Shown here piece by piece: positions 8,287-17,955 of a DNA stretch of 64,000 nt. Made by a program: the position numbers and the translations under genes. Numbering within the stretch: position 1 is the first letter of the stretch; each line of letters begins with the position of its first letter. The DNA is from Mesorhizobium waimense (GTDB taxonomy: Bacteria > Pseudomonadota > Alphaproteobacteria > Rhizobiales > Rhizobiaceae), in assembly GCF_003601975.1 (NCBI RefSeq), contig NZ_QZWZ01000023.1, forward strand, positions 39,758 through 103,757, read 5' to 3'. Below the pieces are notes generated by a model that searched no databases, was not told where the DNA came from, and saw only the letters and a program-made list of their open reading frames with translations.

Positions 8287-9510
8287 TCATTTCACGAGCG
8301 TGATGAGGCGGCCGGCATACATTTCGCGATTTCCAAGCAGGGCCGCGCAGTCCGTTCTGACCGAGGAGTTTCCCGTCATCTGCACGGTCTTGCCGACAAG
8401 CCTCAGACAGTCGCCCTGGCCGCTCATATCAGAGTTGCCGGCGTAGGAAATGGGTGCGTCGGGCGCATAGACGAAACCGCTGATCGCGGAATTTGCGCCG
8501 CCATTCAGCGTCACGGCGGACGTGTTCCCGTGGTCCTGGAAAATGGTGATACCGGCATAGGGTCCGCTGGTGGGCGGGGAGAGGTCCACCGTCTCATTGG
8601 CATTTAAGTAGATTTGCGCGCCCTCCATCAGGAACAGGGTCACGCCCTGGCCGGTCAGGCTGCCGTTCCCCCCGGGCTTTATGGTGGTGCCGCGCAGGAT
8701 GTAGATACCCGGATCCAGCGTGATGTTTCCCGACAATGTCTTGTCGCAATAGGTGCCGGGCGACAGCGTGTAGGTTTTGCCGTTCGGGACGGGCAGACAC
8801 AACGTGTAGGGGGGAGGGACGACGTCGGCCAGAGGATCGATGGATTCGTATTGATGCTCGAGCGGCGTTCCGCAGGTGAGACTGGCGTTGGGCGGCGAAA
8901 GCCCGGAAGTGCCGCCGACAGTCGAGACGCAGCCCGCAGAAACAAGCGCGGAACCGCCTCTGTTGACGGAATCGGACGCATCCGAGTTTGACGCGATCAC
9001 GCAGCTGCTCATCGAGACATTGGTCGAGCCCTGCAGGTTCACGGCGGCGGATGCATGCGGATCGAGCGCCAGCACGCAGGCCTGCGCGCCGGGATCTATC
9101 TTGACCGAGGCCGAGCGGTGCGCCTGCCAGGAGGCCGAGCCGCCGATGAAGCTTGGTCGGCTTATGCTGGACGAAAGCGAGATGTAATAGGCGCCCGCGC
9201 CTCCGCTGGCGGTTGCCGAGAAGGCCGAGACGCTGCCCGAATATTTCTCCTGGTCGACGTCGCGCAGGTTGGCCGCGAAGAATGTCAGCCCAAGCGCCTG
9301 GACTTCGCTAGCCGTCATGCCGGGAGAGTACTTCGTGCCGGCGGCTAGCCCAGCCGCGTCCAGCGAGTTCTGCAATTGCGCGGCGTCGTCGCTCGTGCCC
9401 ACCAGATCGATGGCGCCAGCCACGCCAATCATGACTGGCAGCATCGCTATCGCGGTCGCTATGGCAAAGTTGCCGCGCTCCGATAACCAGAAGCCTCTGA
9501 ACGTGAACAT
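8287..9510 (-). CDS. TadG-type Flp pilus assembly protein (intact copy)
   Basis: The protein has 407 residues. It has the TadE/TadG N-terminus: a short basic head (SERGNFAIATAIAMLPVM) running into one membrane helix with the pseudopilin-like G-N-F/Y-A motif, followed by the conserved DLVGTSDDAAQLQNSLDAAG. The rest is periplasmic, rich in Ser/Gly/Asn, with a few Cys pairs. No VWA metal site (DxSxS) is seen, unlike the two broken paralogues at 11.5-15.5 kb. TadG proteins help assemble Flp pili used for surface attachment. No tadA-tadC or flp genes are in the window, so this may be an orphan. Confidence 0.85.
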   Translation of the reverse strand: MFTFRGFWLSERGNFAIATAIAMLPVMIGVAGAIDLVGTSDDAAQLQNSLDAAGLAAGTKYSPGMTASEVQALGLTFFAANLRDVDQEKYSGSVSAFSATASGGAGAYYISLSSSISRPSFIGGSASWQAHRSASVKIDPGAQACVLALDPHASAAVNLQGSTNVSMSSCVIASNSDASDSVNRGGSALVSAGCVSTVGGTSGLSPPNASLTCGTPLEHQYESIDPLADVVPPPYTLCLPVPNGKTYTLSPGTYCDKTLSGNITLDPGIYILRGTTIKPGGNGSLTGQGVTLFLMEGAQIYLNANETVDLSPPTSGPYAGITIFQDHGNTSAVTLNGGANSAISGFVYAPDAPISYAGNSDMSGQGDCLRLVGKTVQMTGNSSVRTDCAALLGNREMYAGRLITLVK

Positions 9511-9790
9511 TGCCCCTTGCCCAAGCTTGTCTGCTTTACGTGGTACGCTAGGGGAATCTACGGGCCATTTAAGAAAACACTAAAATGCCGAATGGTAAAA
9601 TGCCGTTCAATGGTTGACCAAAAAAGGCCTGCCGGCACGGTCATATGAGCGAAGATGAACATGACGACTAGCCGCTCCAAGCCATTGACGCGGCGACATT
9701 CGCCACCAGATCTATTAGCGGGATTTTCTTGAAGTGGCAGCTACGGGCGGCCATCCAGGCGGTGGTCGCCCCGACACACGGGAGGAAGGT

Positions 9791-10615
9791 ATGGCCGGCT
9801 TTCATGTCATGGCGGACGCACGTGGATTGCACGTGCAGCCCACGGTGCGCCGCATCACCAATGCCGATCTTCTGGATGCGCTGCGGCTCGGCGTCGACGA
9901 TTTCTGGGCCAAGCCTTCGCACTACGTATTCCTGTGCCTGATCTATCCGATCGTCGGCCTGATCCTGACGCAATGGTCGTCCGGCTCCAACGCCATCCAG
10001 CTCGTCTATCCTCTGATATCGGGCTTCGCCCTGGTCGGGCCGTTTGCCGCCATCGGCCTCTATGAGATCAGCCGCCGGCGCGAACTCGGCATGAGCACAT
10101 CCTGGCGGCATGCGCTCGACGTGCGCCGCTCGCCGGCGCTGCCCGCGATCGCGGTGATCGGCATCATGCTGCTCGCTTTGTTCCTTCTTTGGCTATACAC
10201 CGCGCAGGCGATCTACACCGGCCTGTTCGGCGACCAGCCGCCGGCCTCGATCGGCGCCTTCATCCGCGATGTTTTGACGACCAGCAAGGGCTGGACGCTG
10301 GTCCTGCTCGGCAATGCGGCCGGCTTCGTCTTTGCGGTGGTCGTGCTGGCAACGACTGTCATCGCCTTTCCGCTGTTGCTCGACCGCGATGTCGGCGCCG
10401 TCTCGGCCATCGAGACCTCGGCGCGCGCGGTGATGGCCAACCCGCTGCAGATGGCGCTGTGGGGCCTGATCGTCGCCGTGCTTCTGGTCGTCGGATCGAT
10501 CCCGCTGTTTGCCGGGCTCGCCGTCGTCATGCCGATCCTCGGCCATGCGACTTGGCATCTCTACCGCAGGATGGTCGAGCCGGAGCGGGCGCAGCAGATC
10601 AGGCGGCCGATGTAG
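9791..10615 (+). CDS. DUF2189 family integral membrane protein
   Basis: With the start at ATG 9791 (GGGAGGA directly upstream) the protein has 274 residues. It has a conserved N-terminal segment (RRITNADLLDALRLGVDDF) and about six membrane helices. Phrases such as PSHYVFLCLIYPIVGLIL and ALVGPFAAIGLYEISRRRE are typical of DUF2189, a family sometimes loosely labelled cytochrome c oxidase subunit I. No haem or copper ligands of an oxidase are seen, so that label should not be taken literally. Function is unknown. A MITE-like element lies 14 bases after its stop. Confidence 0.85.
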   Translation: MAGFHVMADARGLHVQPTVRRITNADLLDALRLGVDDFWAKPSHYVFLCLIYPIVGLILTQWSSGSNAIQLVYPLISGFALVGPFAAIGLYEISRRRELGMSTSWRHALDVRRSPALPAIAVIGIMLLALFLLWLYTAQAIYTGLFGDQPPASIGAFIRDVLTTSKGWTLVLLGNAAGFVFAVVVLATTVIAFPLLLDRDVGAVSAIETSARAVMANPLQMALWGLIVAVLLVVGSIPLFAGLAVVMPILGHATWHLYRRMVEPERAQQIRRPM

Positions 10616-10629
10616 CGGGCGCTCAGCTG

Positions 10630-10776
10630 TAGGGTGTGTTGAGATTTCAGGTCAGGCCGAGCCGAGAATGGTGGCTTCCGAGAACCGGAGCGGAGCGGAC
10701 TTAAAGCACGTGAGCACCGGAAGCGCAGGAAGCCGCCGCTCGCAGGCCGGCATCACTTGGACATCAACGCACCCTA
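10630..10776. mobile_element. 147-bp MITE-like element with TAGGGTG terminal repeats
   Basis: The left end reads TAGGGTGTGTTGA and the right end, read inverted, TAGGGTGCGTTGA (12 of 13 matching). The interior folds on itself (for example GGTGGCTTCC against GGAAGCCGCC, and CTTCCG against CGGAAG) and codes for nothing. Ends that begin with TA fit insertion at TA by a Tc/mariner-IS630-type transposase acting in trans. The right-hand TA supplies the stop codon of the LysE gene read on the minus strand. Confidence 0.7.
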
Positions 10777-11406
10777 GCGCTGGGCGTCGGTCGCCATCCT
10801 GAGCGCCAGTGCCGTCAGCACGGTGCCCATCATCCAGCGCTGGACGACCAGCCATAGCGGCCGCCCGGCGAGGAAGGTGGCGATCGAACCGGCGGTCACC
10901 GCGATGATGGCGTTGACGGTGAGGCTGATCGAAATCTGCGTGACGCCGAGCACCAGGAGCTGCGACAGCACATGGCCCTTGCCGGGATTGATGAATTGCG
11001 GCAGCAGCGACAGGTAAAGCACCGCCACTTTCGGGTTGAGGAGATTGGTCATCAGCCCCATTGCGAACAGCTTGCGCGGCCTGTCCTTCGGCAATTCGCG
11101 CACCTGGAACGGCGAGCGCCCGCCGGGCCTCACCGCCTGCCAGGCAAGCCATAGCAGATAGAGCGCGCCGGCAAGGCGCAGCGCGTCATAGGCGAAGGGC
11201 ACCGCAAGCAGCAGCGCAGTGATGCCGAAGGCGGCGGACAGCACATAAAACAGGAAACCGAGTGCCACGCCGCCAAGCGAGATCAGCCCGGCCTTCGGAC
11301 CTTGCGAGAGCGAGCGCGAGATCAGGTAGATCATGTTCGGCCCGGGCGTCAGCACCATGCCGAGGCAGACCAGCGCAAAGGCGAGGTGGTTAGCGGCGTC
11401 GGGCAT
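10774..11406 (-). CDS. LysE/RhtB family amino-acid exporter
   Basis: This 210-residue inner-membrane protein has about six helices. It carries the family signature near the N-terminus (LTPGPNMIYLISRSLSQGPK), the GxxxG-rich helix 2, a cytoplasmic loop, and FAMGLMTNLLNPKVAVLYLS in the middle, as in LysE/RhtB. Start ATG 11406 was chosen because it places the first helix normally and has a GGAG upstream; a longer form from 11436 adds ten residues. Members export amino acids or homoserine-lactone-like compounds; the substrate is not predictable. The stop codon TAG is formed by the end of the adjacent MITE, so the original C-terminus may have differed by a few residues. Confidence 0.9.
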   Translation of the reverse strand: MPDAANHLAFALVCLGMVLTPGPNMIYLISRSLSQGPKAGLISLGGVALGFLFYVLSAAFGITALLLAVPFAYDALRLAGALYLLWLAWQAVRPGGRSPFQVRELPKDRPRKLFAMGLMTNLLNPKVAVLYLSLLPQFINPGKGHVLSQLLVLGVTQISISLTVNAIIAVTAGSIATFLAGRPLWLVVQRWMMGTVLTALALRMATDAQR

Positions 11407-11511
11407 CAGGGAGTCTCCGGGTGGTGGCGGGAACACTCACCATGTGCCTTCAACAACCGCAAGGGCATGATGGCAGGAGCGGTTGCGCCAGCGCTGACGG
11501 CGAAGCCGCCC

Positions 11512-13423
11512 TCAGCTCACCACGCGCAAGTTCGACAGTTCGTTGGCGATTTCCTTGAAATTGTCCGACAGCGTGGCACCCGTTGCATTCCAGAACAGCT
11601 TGGCCGGCTTGCTGGCGTCCGTCGGGTCCTTGCGGAAGCGCGAGTCCGACGAGCAGGTCTTCAGTGCGTCCATCGCCTTTTTGTCGCCGGCATCGGTGCT
11701 CGACATGTCGAGCGCCACCGTCATCACCATGATGTTGGCCGCCTTGGCGTTGTTGCACAGCGTCGCCATCTGCTCGTTGAGCGCGAGGGTGTAGTTGCTG
11801 GACGAATAGTCGAACTGGCCAACATCGCTCGATGTGCCAGTGAACAGTCGGGTCAGTGCCGTACCGAAATAGGCGAGGCCGGTATAGCCATAGGCGGCAT
11901 AGGTCGACTTGTTGCCGGCCGGGTCGCTGCTTACCGTCGAATAGGTGTTCTCGCCGTCGGTGAGCACTATGACGACCTTGTCGTTGCCGCGCTCCGTCTC
12001 CGGCCGCCCTTCAGTGAAGGGTTCGGTGCTCGACACGGTGCGCCAGCCCCAGGCCATGCCTTCCGGCACGTTGGTGTTGCCGTTTGGCGCCATCAGGTCG
12101 ATCGCCGCCTTGATCGCCGTCAGCCCTTCCGGCTTGGTGACGTCGGTCAGCGGTGTGATCGGCGTCGTGGTGCAGCTGTAATTCGGGCCAGCACCCTTCG
12201 ACAGCACCGGCGCATCGATCGGCCGCGGCTGGAAATACTTGGCCATGTTGGATTGCCGCGTCTTGCCGGTGGTGCTTGTCGGGTCGTCGTTCCACCAGCT
12301 GTTTGCCGCGCCATAGGTCTTGGGATTGGCCTCATCCGGATCCTGAGTGATCTTCCAGTGGTTGCCGGGCTCATCGGGCGCGAACATCGGCACGAACATG
12401 GTTACCGGGTCGCCGACGCTGGTGCCGGTGTTGTTAGGGCCGCCGGAGGCCGGTTTGTCGTTGACGTTGTAAGGGTAGGGCCGGACCTCGACGCAGCCCT
12501 GCCAACTGGCGAACGGGCCGTAAGTGTCGATGTAATCGTATTCGTTGTGGCTGCGCTTGCAGGTGTGGTTGTCGCGGTACTCGTCGCAGACAACGCGCTT
12601 GCTGCCGACGATGCGCTCGTGGCTGGTCACCACCTTCATGTCGCGATAGAGCGAGAACCGGGTCAGCATCTGACCTTCTTCCTCGCCCCAGCCGGTGCCC
12701 TTCTTGTACCAGACGCCGTTGATCTTCTGGGCATATTTGTCGGCGCCATTGAGCGTCGACCAGTCGAAATTCTCGTTGTGGACCGGCGACAGCCCATAGG
12801 CGTCGATCCACGAGGCTGAACTGGACCGGCTTGTCGATCTGCTTGATCGCCGCCGCCTGCAAGGCCAGCGTGTCGACGAGCTGCTTGGCGGCCTGCTTGA
12901 GCAGGTCGATGCGCTTTTGCCCCGAACCGGTGCCGGCCGTGCTCATCGAGCCGGAATTGTCGAGCACCATGGCGACTTCCAGCGTGTTCTTCAGCCGGAC
13001 TTCCGAGCAGACAGAGTAGCCGACATCGGTAGAGGTCTTGCCGATCAGCATCACCGCCGCCGGCAGGAAATGGGGTTTGTACACCAGCGCCGCGCAGAGC
13101 TTCACCAGGCCGCCGCCGGTCGTGCTGCTTGGCAGCGTGACGTCGAGCGTCGTGTTGGCTGGATCGACACTGCCGAGGTTGGCCTTGATGAGGTCCAGCG
13201 CATAGGCCCTCAACTGGTCGTCGGTGGCGCCTTCGGCCAGGCGGCGAGCGGTGGCGAAGTTGGCGGCGTCGAGCGCGTTCACCACCCTCTGCTTCTCGTT
13301 GGTCATTCCCGCGAAGTCGATGGCCAACGCCACGCCGCCCATCAGCGGCACCATGGCGAGCACGGTCATGAGGGCATAGTTGCCGCGCCGGTCGCGGCGG
13401 AAGTCACGCCAGAGTTCACGCAT
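11512..13423 (-). pseudogene. TadG-like VWA protein gene broken by a deletion frameshift (copy A)
   Basis: Two frames together make one TadG/VWA protein. The first (from ATG 13423) holds the TadG head RRDRRGNYALMTVLAMVPLM, the periplasmic spacer and the VWA metal site VLDNSGSM. It runs to KPVQFSL and then leaves the family. The second frame resumes at SWIDAYGLSP and continues through VIVLTDGENTY to the conserved end LSNLRVVS. Against the neighbouring paralogue about 17 residues (the segment from PFAASVNVG onward) are missing at the junction, 12809-12816. The residual GCCTCGTG there could have existed on both sides of a ~50-bp deletion. The full product would have been about 650 residues with a periplasmic VWA domain. 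As it stands, two separate fragments would be made at best. Confidence 0.8.
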
Positions 13424-13624
13424 TTTATGTAACGGGCCCGCCTGCGGATTCTTTAATGCGGCCACAGTTTCACAAAACCCTGAAGGACGGATTTGGGAAA
13501 CCGATCGATTGCGCCCTCGGTGCTTCACTGAATGGGTAACCAACGGGGCAGGGGGCAAGGCAGTCGCTCCATGAAAACGCCCCGCCGGAAGGCAAGGGCG
13601 CGCCTGGCATTGATGGCCAGTCGA

Positions 13625-15543
13625 TCAGCTGACGATGCGCAGGTTCGACAGTTCGTTGCCGATCGCCTTGAAATCGTCCGACAGCGTCGCACCAGTCGAA
13701 TTCCAGAACAGCTTCGCGGGCTTGCTCGGGTCGGTCGGATTCGTGCGGAAGCGCGAGTCCGACGAGCATGTCTTCAACGCGGCCATCTGGGCTGCTTCGG
13801 TTGTATTTGCCGAATCCAGGTCGAGCGCTATGGTCATGACCACTATGTTGGCGGCCTTGGCGTTGTCGCAGAGCGTGACGAAATGCTCGTTCATCGCCTT
13901 GGTGTAGTTGGCGTTCGAGTAGTCATCCTTGGCGACCTTGTCGCTGGTTCCAAGCAACGGACGGCCATAGGTGTAGGTGCTGCCAAACGGCTTGGTCTGG
14001 TTGGGGTAGGCAAGATATCCCAACGACGAGTAGATGGCCTTGGCGCCGGCGAGGTCGTTGCCGCCCTTGTTCCAGTTCGTGCCCGAATAGGTCTGCGCGG
14101 TCACCGAGGTTGGCGTGTAGTACGTGTTGGCGCCGTCGGTCAGCACGATCAGGACCTTGTCGTTACCTCTTTCGGTCTCGGGCCGGCCTTCGGTGAACGG
14201 GGCCGTGCTGGAAAGGGTCCGCCAGCCCCAGGCCATGCCTTCCGGCACATTGGTGGCGCCAACATCGACCATGGCGTCGATGGCCGTCTTGACCGCCGTC
14301 GCGCCTTCCGCGACCGACACGTCGGTCAGTGGCGTGATCGCGGTTGTGCTGCAGCTCGTGTTCGGTCCGGCATTGCTGCCATAGGCCGAGGTCACCTTGG
14401 TGCCGGGGGTGAAGTATTTCGGCATGTACTTCTGACGTGTGGCGTTGTTGCTGCTTGTCGTGACGTCGAGATGCCAGTTGTTGTTTGCCGGGCGCGAGTT
14501 GCTGTCTACATTGTCAGTTTCGTCGGGCGCGAACATCGGCACGAATAATGTGGCCGGCGTCGACGTTGAGGCAGCCGTGTCCTCGATGTTGTAGGGATGG
14601 GGGCGGGATTCGACGCAACCGCTCCAGCTCGCGATAGGCGCATAGGTTATATTGGACGTGCAGATGCCGTTCGAGGCCGTGCACGCCGAAATGCGCGTCA
14701 TCCATTTATAGAGCGAAGAGCGGGCAGCGGCTTGTCCTTCTGCGTCGCGTCCCAAGACGAACCACGCGCATACCAGACTGAGCCGACCTTCTCGGCATAC
14801 TGGTTCGGGTAGCTTGCCTTGCTGAGCGTCGTCCAGTCGAAATTCTCGTGCTGGATGGGCGAGATGCCGGTCGTGTCCATCCAGGTCGCAAATTCGTAGG
14901 TCGAGCCGACATTGACCGAGGCGGCGAACGGCACCAGGCTGAACTGAACCGGTTTGGTAACCTGCTTCATCGCCTGGGCCTGAACGGCAAGCTGGTCGAC
15001 CAACTGCTTGGCCGCGGTCTTGAGAAGGTCGAACCTGACTTGGCTCGAGCCGTGGCCGAGTTCGGTCATCGAGCCGGAATTGTCGAGCACGAGCGCGACT
15101 TCCAATGAATTTCTGAGGCGGATCTCCGATCTCGCACTGAAATCGATTTCGGTGGCGGTGGCGGGCTTGCCGATCAACATGGCCGCAGCTGGCAGGAAGT
15201 AGGGCTGATATTTCAGCGCAGCCTCGAGCACCAGCGTGCCGCCACCGGTATTGTTCTTCGGCAGCGTTACGGTCAGCGTCGTATTGGCAGGCTTGACGTG
15301 CCTCAGATTGACCTCGAAGAAGTTCTTGGCGTAGGCCTTGACGGAGTCATCACTCGCGCCGGAAACGATCTGCTGGGCCGTGGCCAGGCCGGCGGCATCA
15401 AGCGCGTTCAGCGTTTCCTGCCGCTGCCGCACCAGTTCCGCATAGTCGACGGCCAGCGCCACGCCGCCCATCAGCGGCACCATGGTGATAACGGTCATCA
15501 AGGCATAATTGCCGCGCCTGTCGCGCGTAAACCTGCGGATCAT
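13625..15543 (-). pseudogene. TadG-like VWA protein gene with a 1-nt frameshift (copy B)
   Basis: This is a paralogue of the preceding broken gene. The upstream frame (start 15543) carries RDRRGNYALMTVITMVPLM, the VWA site VLDNSGSM, and the region missing in copy A (QFSLVPFAASVNVGST), then stops shortly after QKDKPLPA. The downstream frame resumes at RSSLYKWMTRI and runs through VLIVLTDGANTYY to LSNLRIVS. Loss of one base in the GCCGCTGCCCGCTC stretch (about 14720-14730) accounts for the break. TadG proteins with a VWA domain sit in the inner membrane and are thought to help Flp pilus or adhesin assembly. A sequencing error cannot be excluded. Confidence 0.78.
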
Positions 15544-15838
15544 TGTCTTTAGCCCCCGCTAATGTACGACCTTAGTCGCAATCGATCTACGACCATGGTC
15601 ACAGATCGCTAAATTTCACGTTGCTCGAAAGCATCAAGGTCGCGCCGCCTTTTTGACTGCGCGTTAACCCTGTGGTGCCGGATCAGCCTTCGAGGGGGTG
15701 ATGCCGCGCCCTTGACCGCCAGCCCCGCCGCCGATGGCGAAAGCTGGTGACAGGATGAGGCGCTTCCGCTAATGCGGGACCGGCCGCGGCGGACCGTCGG
15801 CGGCGGCCTTCGCAACGAACACGATTTGGGAAAACGGC

Positions 15839-16699
15839 ATGGCGAATTCGCCCGACATTATCGGCTCGCTCGCGGATTTGTCGGGAGCCTACGCGGCTAT
15901 TCTCTGCGATGTCTGGGGCGTGGTGCACAATGGCGAATGGCATTTCCCGGCTGCGGCCGAGGCTCTGGCCGTCGCGCGCGCGGCGAAGCTGCCGGTCGTG
16001 CTGATCACCAATTCGCCGCGCCGCAGTGCCGACGTTGTGGCGCAGATGAACGCGATAGGTGTCCCGCAGACCGCCTATGACCGCGTCGTCACCTCCGGCG
16101 ACGTCACCCGCGACCTGATCGCCGAGGGTCCCAGAAAGATCTTCCATATCGGCGCCGACCGCGATTTCACCCTCTATGACGGCCTCGACGTCGATCTTGT
16201 CGAGGAGTTCGAGGCCACCGGCGTGGTCTGCACCGGCCTGTTCGACGACGAGGCGGAGAAGCCTGAGGACTACGCTGAGCTGCTGCGGCGGCTGCGGGCC
16301 AGGAACCTGCCATTCATCTGCGCCAATCCCGACATCATGGTCGAGCGCGGCGAGCGCATGATCTGGTGTGCGGGCGCGCTGGCCCGCGACTATGCCCAGC
16401 TCGGCGGACGCACGCTGATCGCCGGCAAACCCTACGCGCCGGTCTATGAGGTCGCGATGCGCGAGGTCGCCCTGCTGCTCGGCCGTCCGGTCGAGCGCTC
16501 AAAGGTGCTGGCCATTGGCGACGGCATGATGACCGACATCAAGGGCGCGGCCGACAACGGTTTCGACGTGCTCTATGTCTCCGGCGGTATCCACGCACGC
16601 GACTATGGCGATGCGCTGCAGCCCGACCCCGCCAGGCTCGCGGCCTTTCTCGAAAAGCATGGCTATCAGCCGGTCGCGGTCATTCCGAGACTGCAATAG
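15839..16699 (+). CDS. HAD-superfamily hydrolase, TIGR01459-like (subclass IIA)
   Basis: This is a 286-residue cytosolic HAD phosphatase. Motif I is AAILCDVWGVVHNG (nucleophile and acid/base Asp region, here D-x-W rather than the usual D-x-D). Motif II is VLITNSPRR, a Lys is supplied by GGRTLIAGKPYAPVYE, and motif III/IV is VLAIGDGMMTDIKGA. The type IIA cap lies between motifs II and III, as in NagD-like enzymes. This family is commonly found next to ribF in Rhizobiales, as here (35-base gap), which hints at a role in flavin or nucleotide dephosphorylation; that is inference. The W in motif I is a feature of this subfamily and lowers certainty about phosphatase activity. Confidence 0.88.
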   Translation: MANSPDIIGSLADLSGAYAAILCDVWGVVHNGEWHFPAAAEALAVARAAKLPVVLITNSPRRSADVVAQMNAIGVPQTAYDRVVTSGDVTRDLIAEGPRKIFHIGADRDFTLYDGLDVDLVEEFEATGVVCTGLFDDEAEKPEDYAELLRRLRARNLPFICANPDIMVERGERMIWCAGALARDYAQLGGRTLIAGKPYAPVYEVAMREVALLLGRPVERSKVLAIGDGMMTDIKGAADNGFDVLYVSGGIHARDYGDALQPDPARLAAFLEKHGYQPVAVIPRLQ

Positions 16700-16734
16700 G
16701 GGAGTAGGATCGCCCCGATGACGGAAGTCTCAGA

Positions 16735-17718
16735 ATGACCGATGCCTTCGAACGCGTTACCGCAACATCGCCGCTGCCGGCCCATTTGCGCGGCGGCGTG
16801 GTGGCGATCGGCAATTTCGACGGCGTCCATCGCGGCCACCAGGCGGTGCTTGACCGCGCGCTTGCCGAAGCGCGGCGGCGCGGCGCGCCGCCTCTGGTGC
16901 TGAGCTTCGAGCCGCATCCGCGAAAGGTGTTCAGGCCCGATATCCCGCTGTTCGTGCTGACACCGCCGCCGATGAAGGCGCGTCTCCTGTCGCATCTGGG
17001 CTTTGCCGCTCTGGTCGAACAGCCGTTCACGCGCGATTTTGCTTCGCTGTCGGCAGAAGCCTTCGTGACCGGCGTTCTGGAAGAAAACCTCGGCATAACC
17101 CATGCCGTCACCGGCTTCGACTTCCACTTCGGCAAGGACCGCCAGGGCGGCCCCGCCTTCCTGATGGCCGCCGGCGAGCGCCATGGCTTCGGCGTTACCC
17201 TGGTCGATGCGTTTCGCGACGAGGGCGCCGAGGTTGTGTCGTCGAGCCGTATCCGCGCGCTCCTGTGCGAAGGCGAGGTGGCCGAGGCCGCCGGCCTGCT
17301 CGGCTATCGCTTCACCGTCGAGAGTGAAGTGATCGGTGGCCAGCGGCTTGGCCGGACCCTGGGCTTCCCGACAGCCAATATGAGGCTTTCGCCGGAAGCC
17401 ACTCTGAAGGAAGGCATTTATGCCGTCCGCTTCCGCCGCGCCGACGGCACGCTGCATAACGGCGTCGCCAGCTTCGGGCGCCGGCCGACGGTCGACGACA
17501 ACGGCGCGCCGCTGCTTGAGACTTTCGTCTTCGATTTCTCCGGCGATCTCTATGGCGAGACCTGCGAGGTGTCGTTCTTCGGCTTCCTGCGCACGGAGGT
17601 GAAGTTCGACGGACTCGACGCGCTGGTCGCGCAGATGAAGCGCGACGAGGTCGAGGCGAGGGCGCTGCTCGCCGGCGTCCGTCCGCTTTCGGATCTGGAT
17701 AGCGCGATCGCCTTTTGA
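16735..17718 (+). CDS. ribF: Bifunctional riboflavin kinase / FAD synthetase
   Basis: This 327-residue enzyme makes FMN from riboflavin and then FAD from FMN. The N-terminal FAD synthetase domain has the nucleotidyltransferase motif NFDGVHRGHQAVLD and ends with the signature SSSRIRALLCEGEV. The C-terminal riboflavin kinase domain (about 185-310) shows GQRLGRTLGFPTANM with the conserved PTAN, and the catalytic Glu in LLETFVFDF. Length and domain order match standard RibF. It follows the HAD gene closely, probably in one transcript. No FMN riboswitch was recognised upstream. Confidence 0.96.
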   Translation: MTDAFERVTATSPLPAHLRGGVVAIGNFDGVHRGHQAVLDRALAEARRRGAPPLVLSFEPHPRKVFRPDIPLFVLTPPPMKARLLSHLGFAALVEQPFTRDFASLSAEAFVTGVLEENLGITHAVTGFDFHFGKDRQGGPAFLMAAGERHGFGVTLVDAFRDEGAEVVSSSRIRALLCEGEVAEAAGLLGYRFTVESEVIGGQRLGRTLGFPTANMRLSPEATLKEGIYAVRFRRADGTLHNGVASFGRRPTVDDNGAPLLETFVFDFSGDLYGETCEVSFFGFLRTEVKFDGLDALVAQMKRDEVEARALLAGVRPLSDLDSAIAF

Positions 17719-17745
17719 CCTACCGCTTCAGCGCAAGATGGTCGG

Positions 17746-17930
17746 CTTTTGACCGATATTGTTGAAAAAGTCCGCCGCACCGCAATGTCGCCACCGATTA
17801 TAGAATCCCTTTCCATCCCAGCGTATTGCATGGAATCAGGATTCAATTTTGGGTCTTTGCGGAAACACCATTCTACGCAAATGCCATTTGCAGCCGCGAC
17901 CCGGACTTTTTCAACGGTATCGACCCAAAG
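17746..17930. mobile_element. 185-bp MITE-like element with 29-bp terminal inverted repeats
   Basis: The left end (17746-17774, CTTTTGACCGATATTG..AAAGTCCG) matches the right end read inverted (17902-17930) at 24 of 29 positions, including 14 identical bases GTTGAAAAAGTCCG at the inner edge. The interior has a further dyad (GAATCCCTTTCCAT against ATGGAATCAGGATTC) and is clearly more AT-rich than its surroundings. It lies between the convergent ribF and flavodoxin genes and carries no transposase, so it was presumably moved by a related IS in trans. No clear target duplication was found. Confidence 0.65.
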
Positions 17931-17955
17931 AGGCCGTCCAGTCACGAGTAACCGA

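Noticed and set aside
9734..9790. GTG 9734 as start of the DUF2189 protein
   Set aside because: ATG 9791 has a strong GGGAGGA directly upstream and starts near the conserved N-terminus.
9791..10615. Naming the DUF2189 protein as cytochrome c oxidase subunit I
   Set aside because: None of the haem or copper His ligands are present; the label is a common misannotation of this family.
14700..14760. Programmed -1 ribosomal frameshift joining the two halves of TadG copy B
   Set aside because: No slippery heptamer or downstream pseudoknot-like structure was seen, and copy A is broken differently with a real deletion, so decay or sequence error is simpler.
16700..16734. FMN riboswitch before ribF
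   Set aside because: The gap is only 35 bases, too short for the element, and no conserved RFN stems are present.
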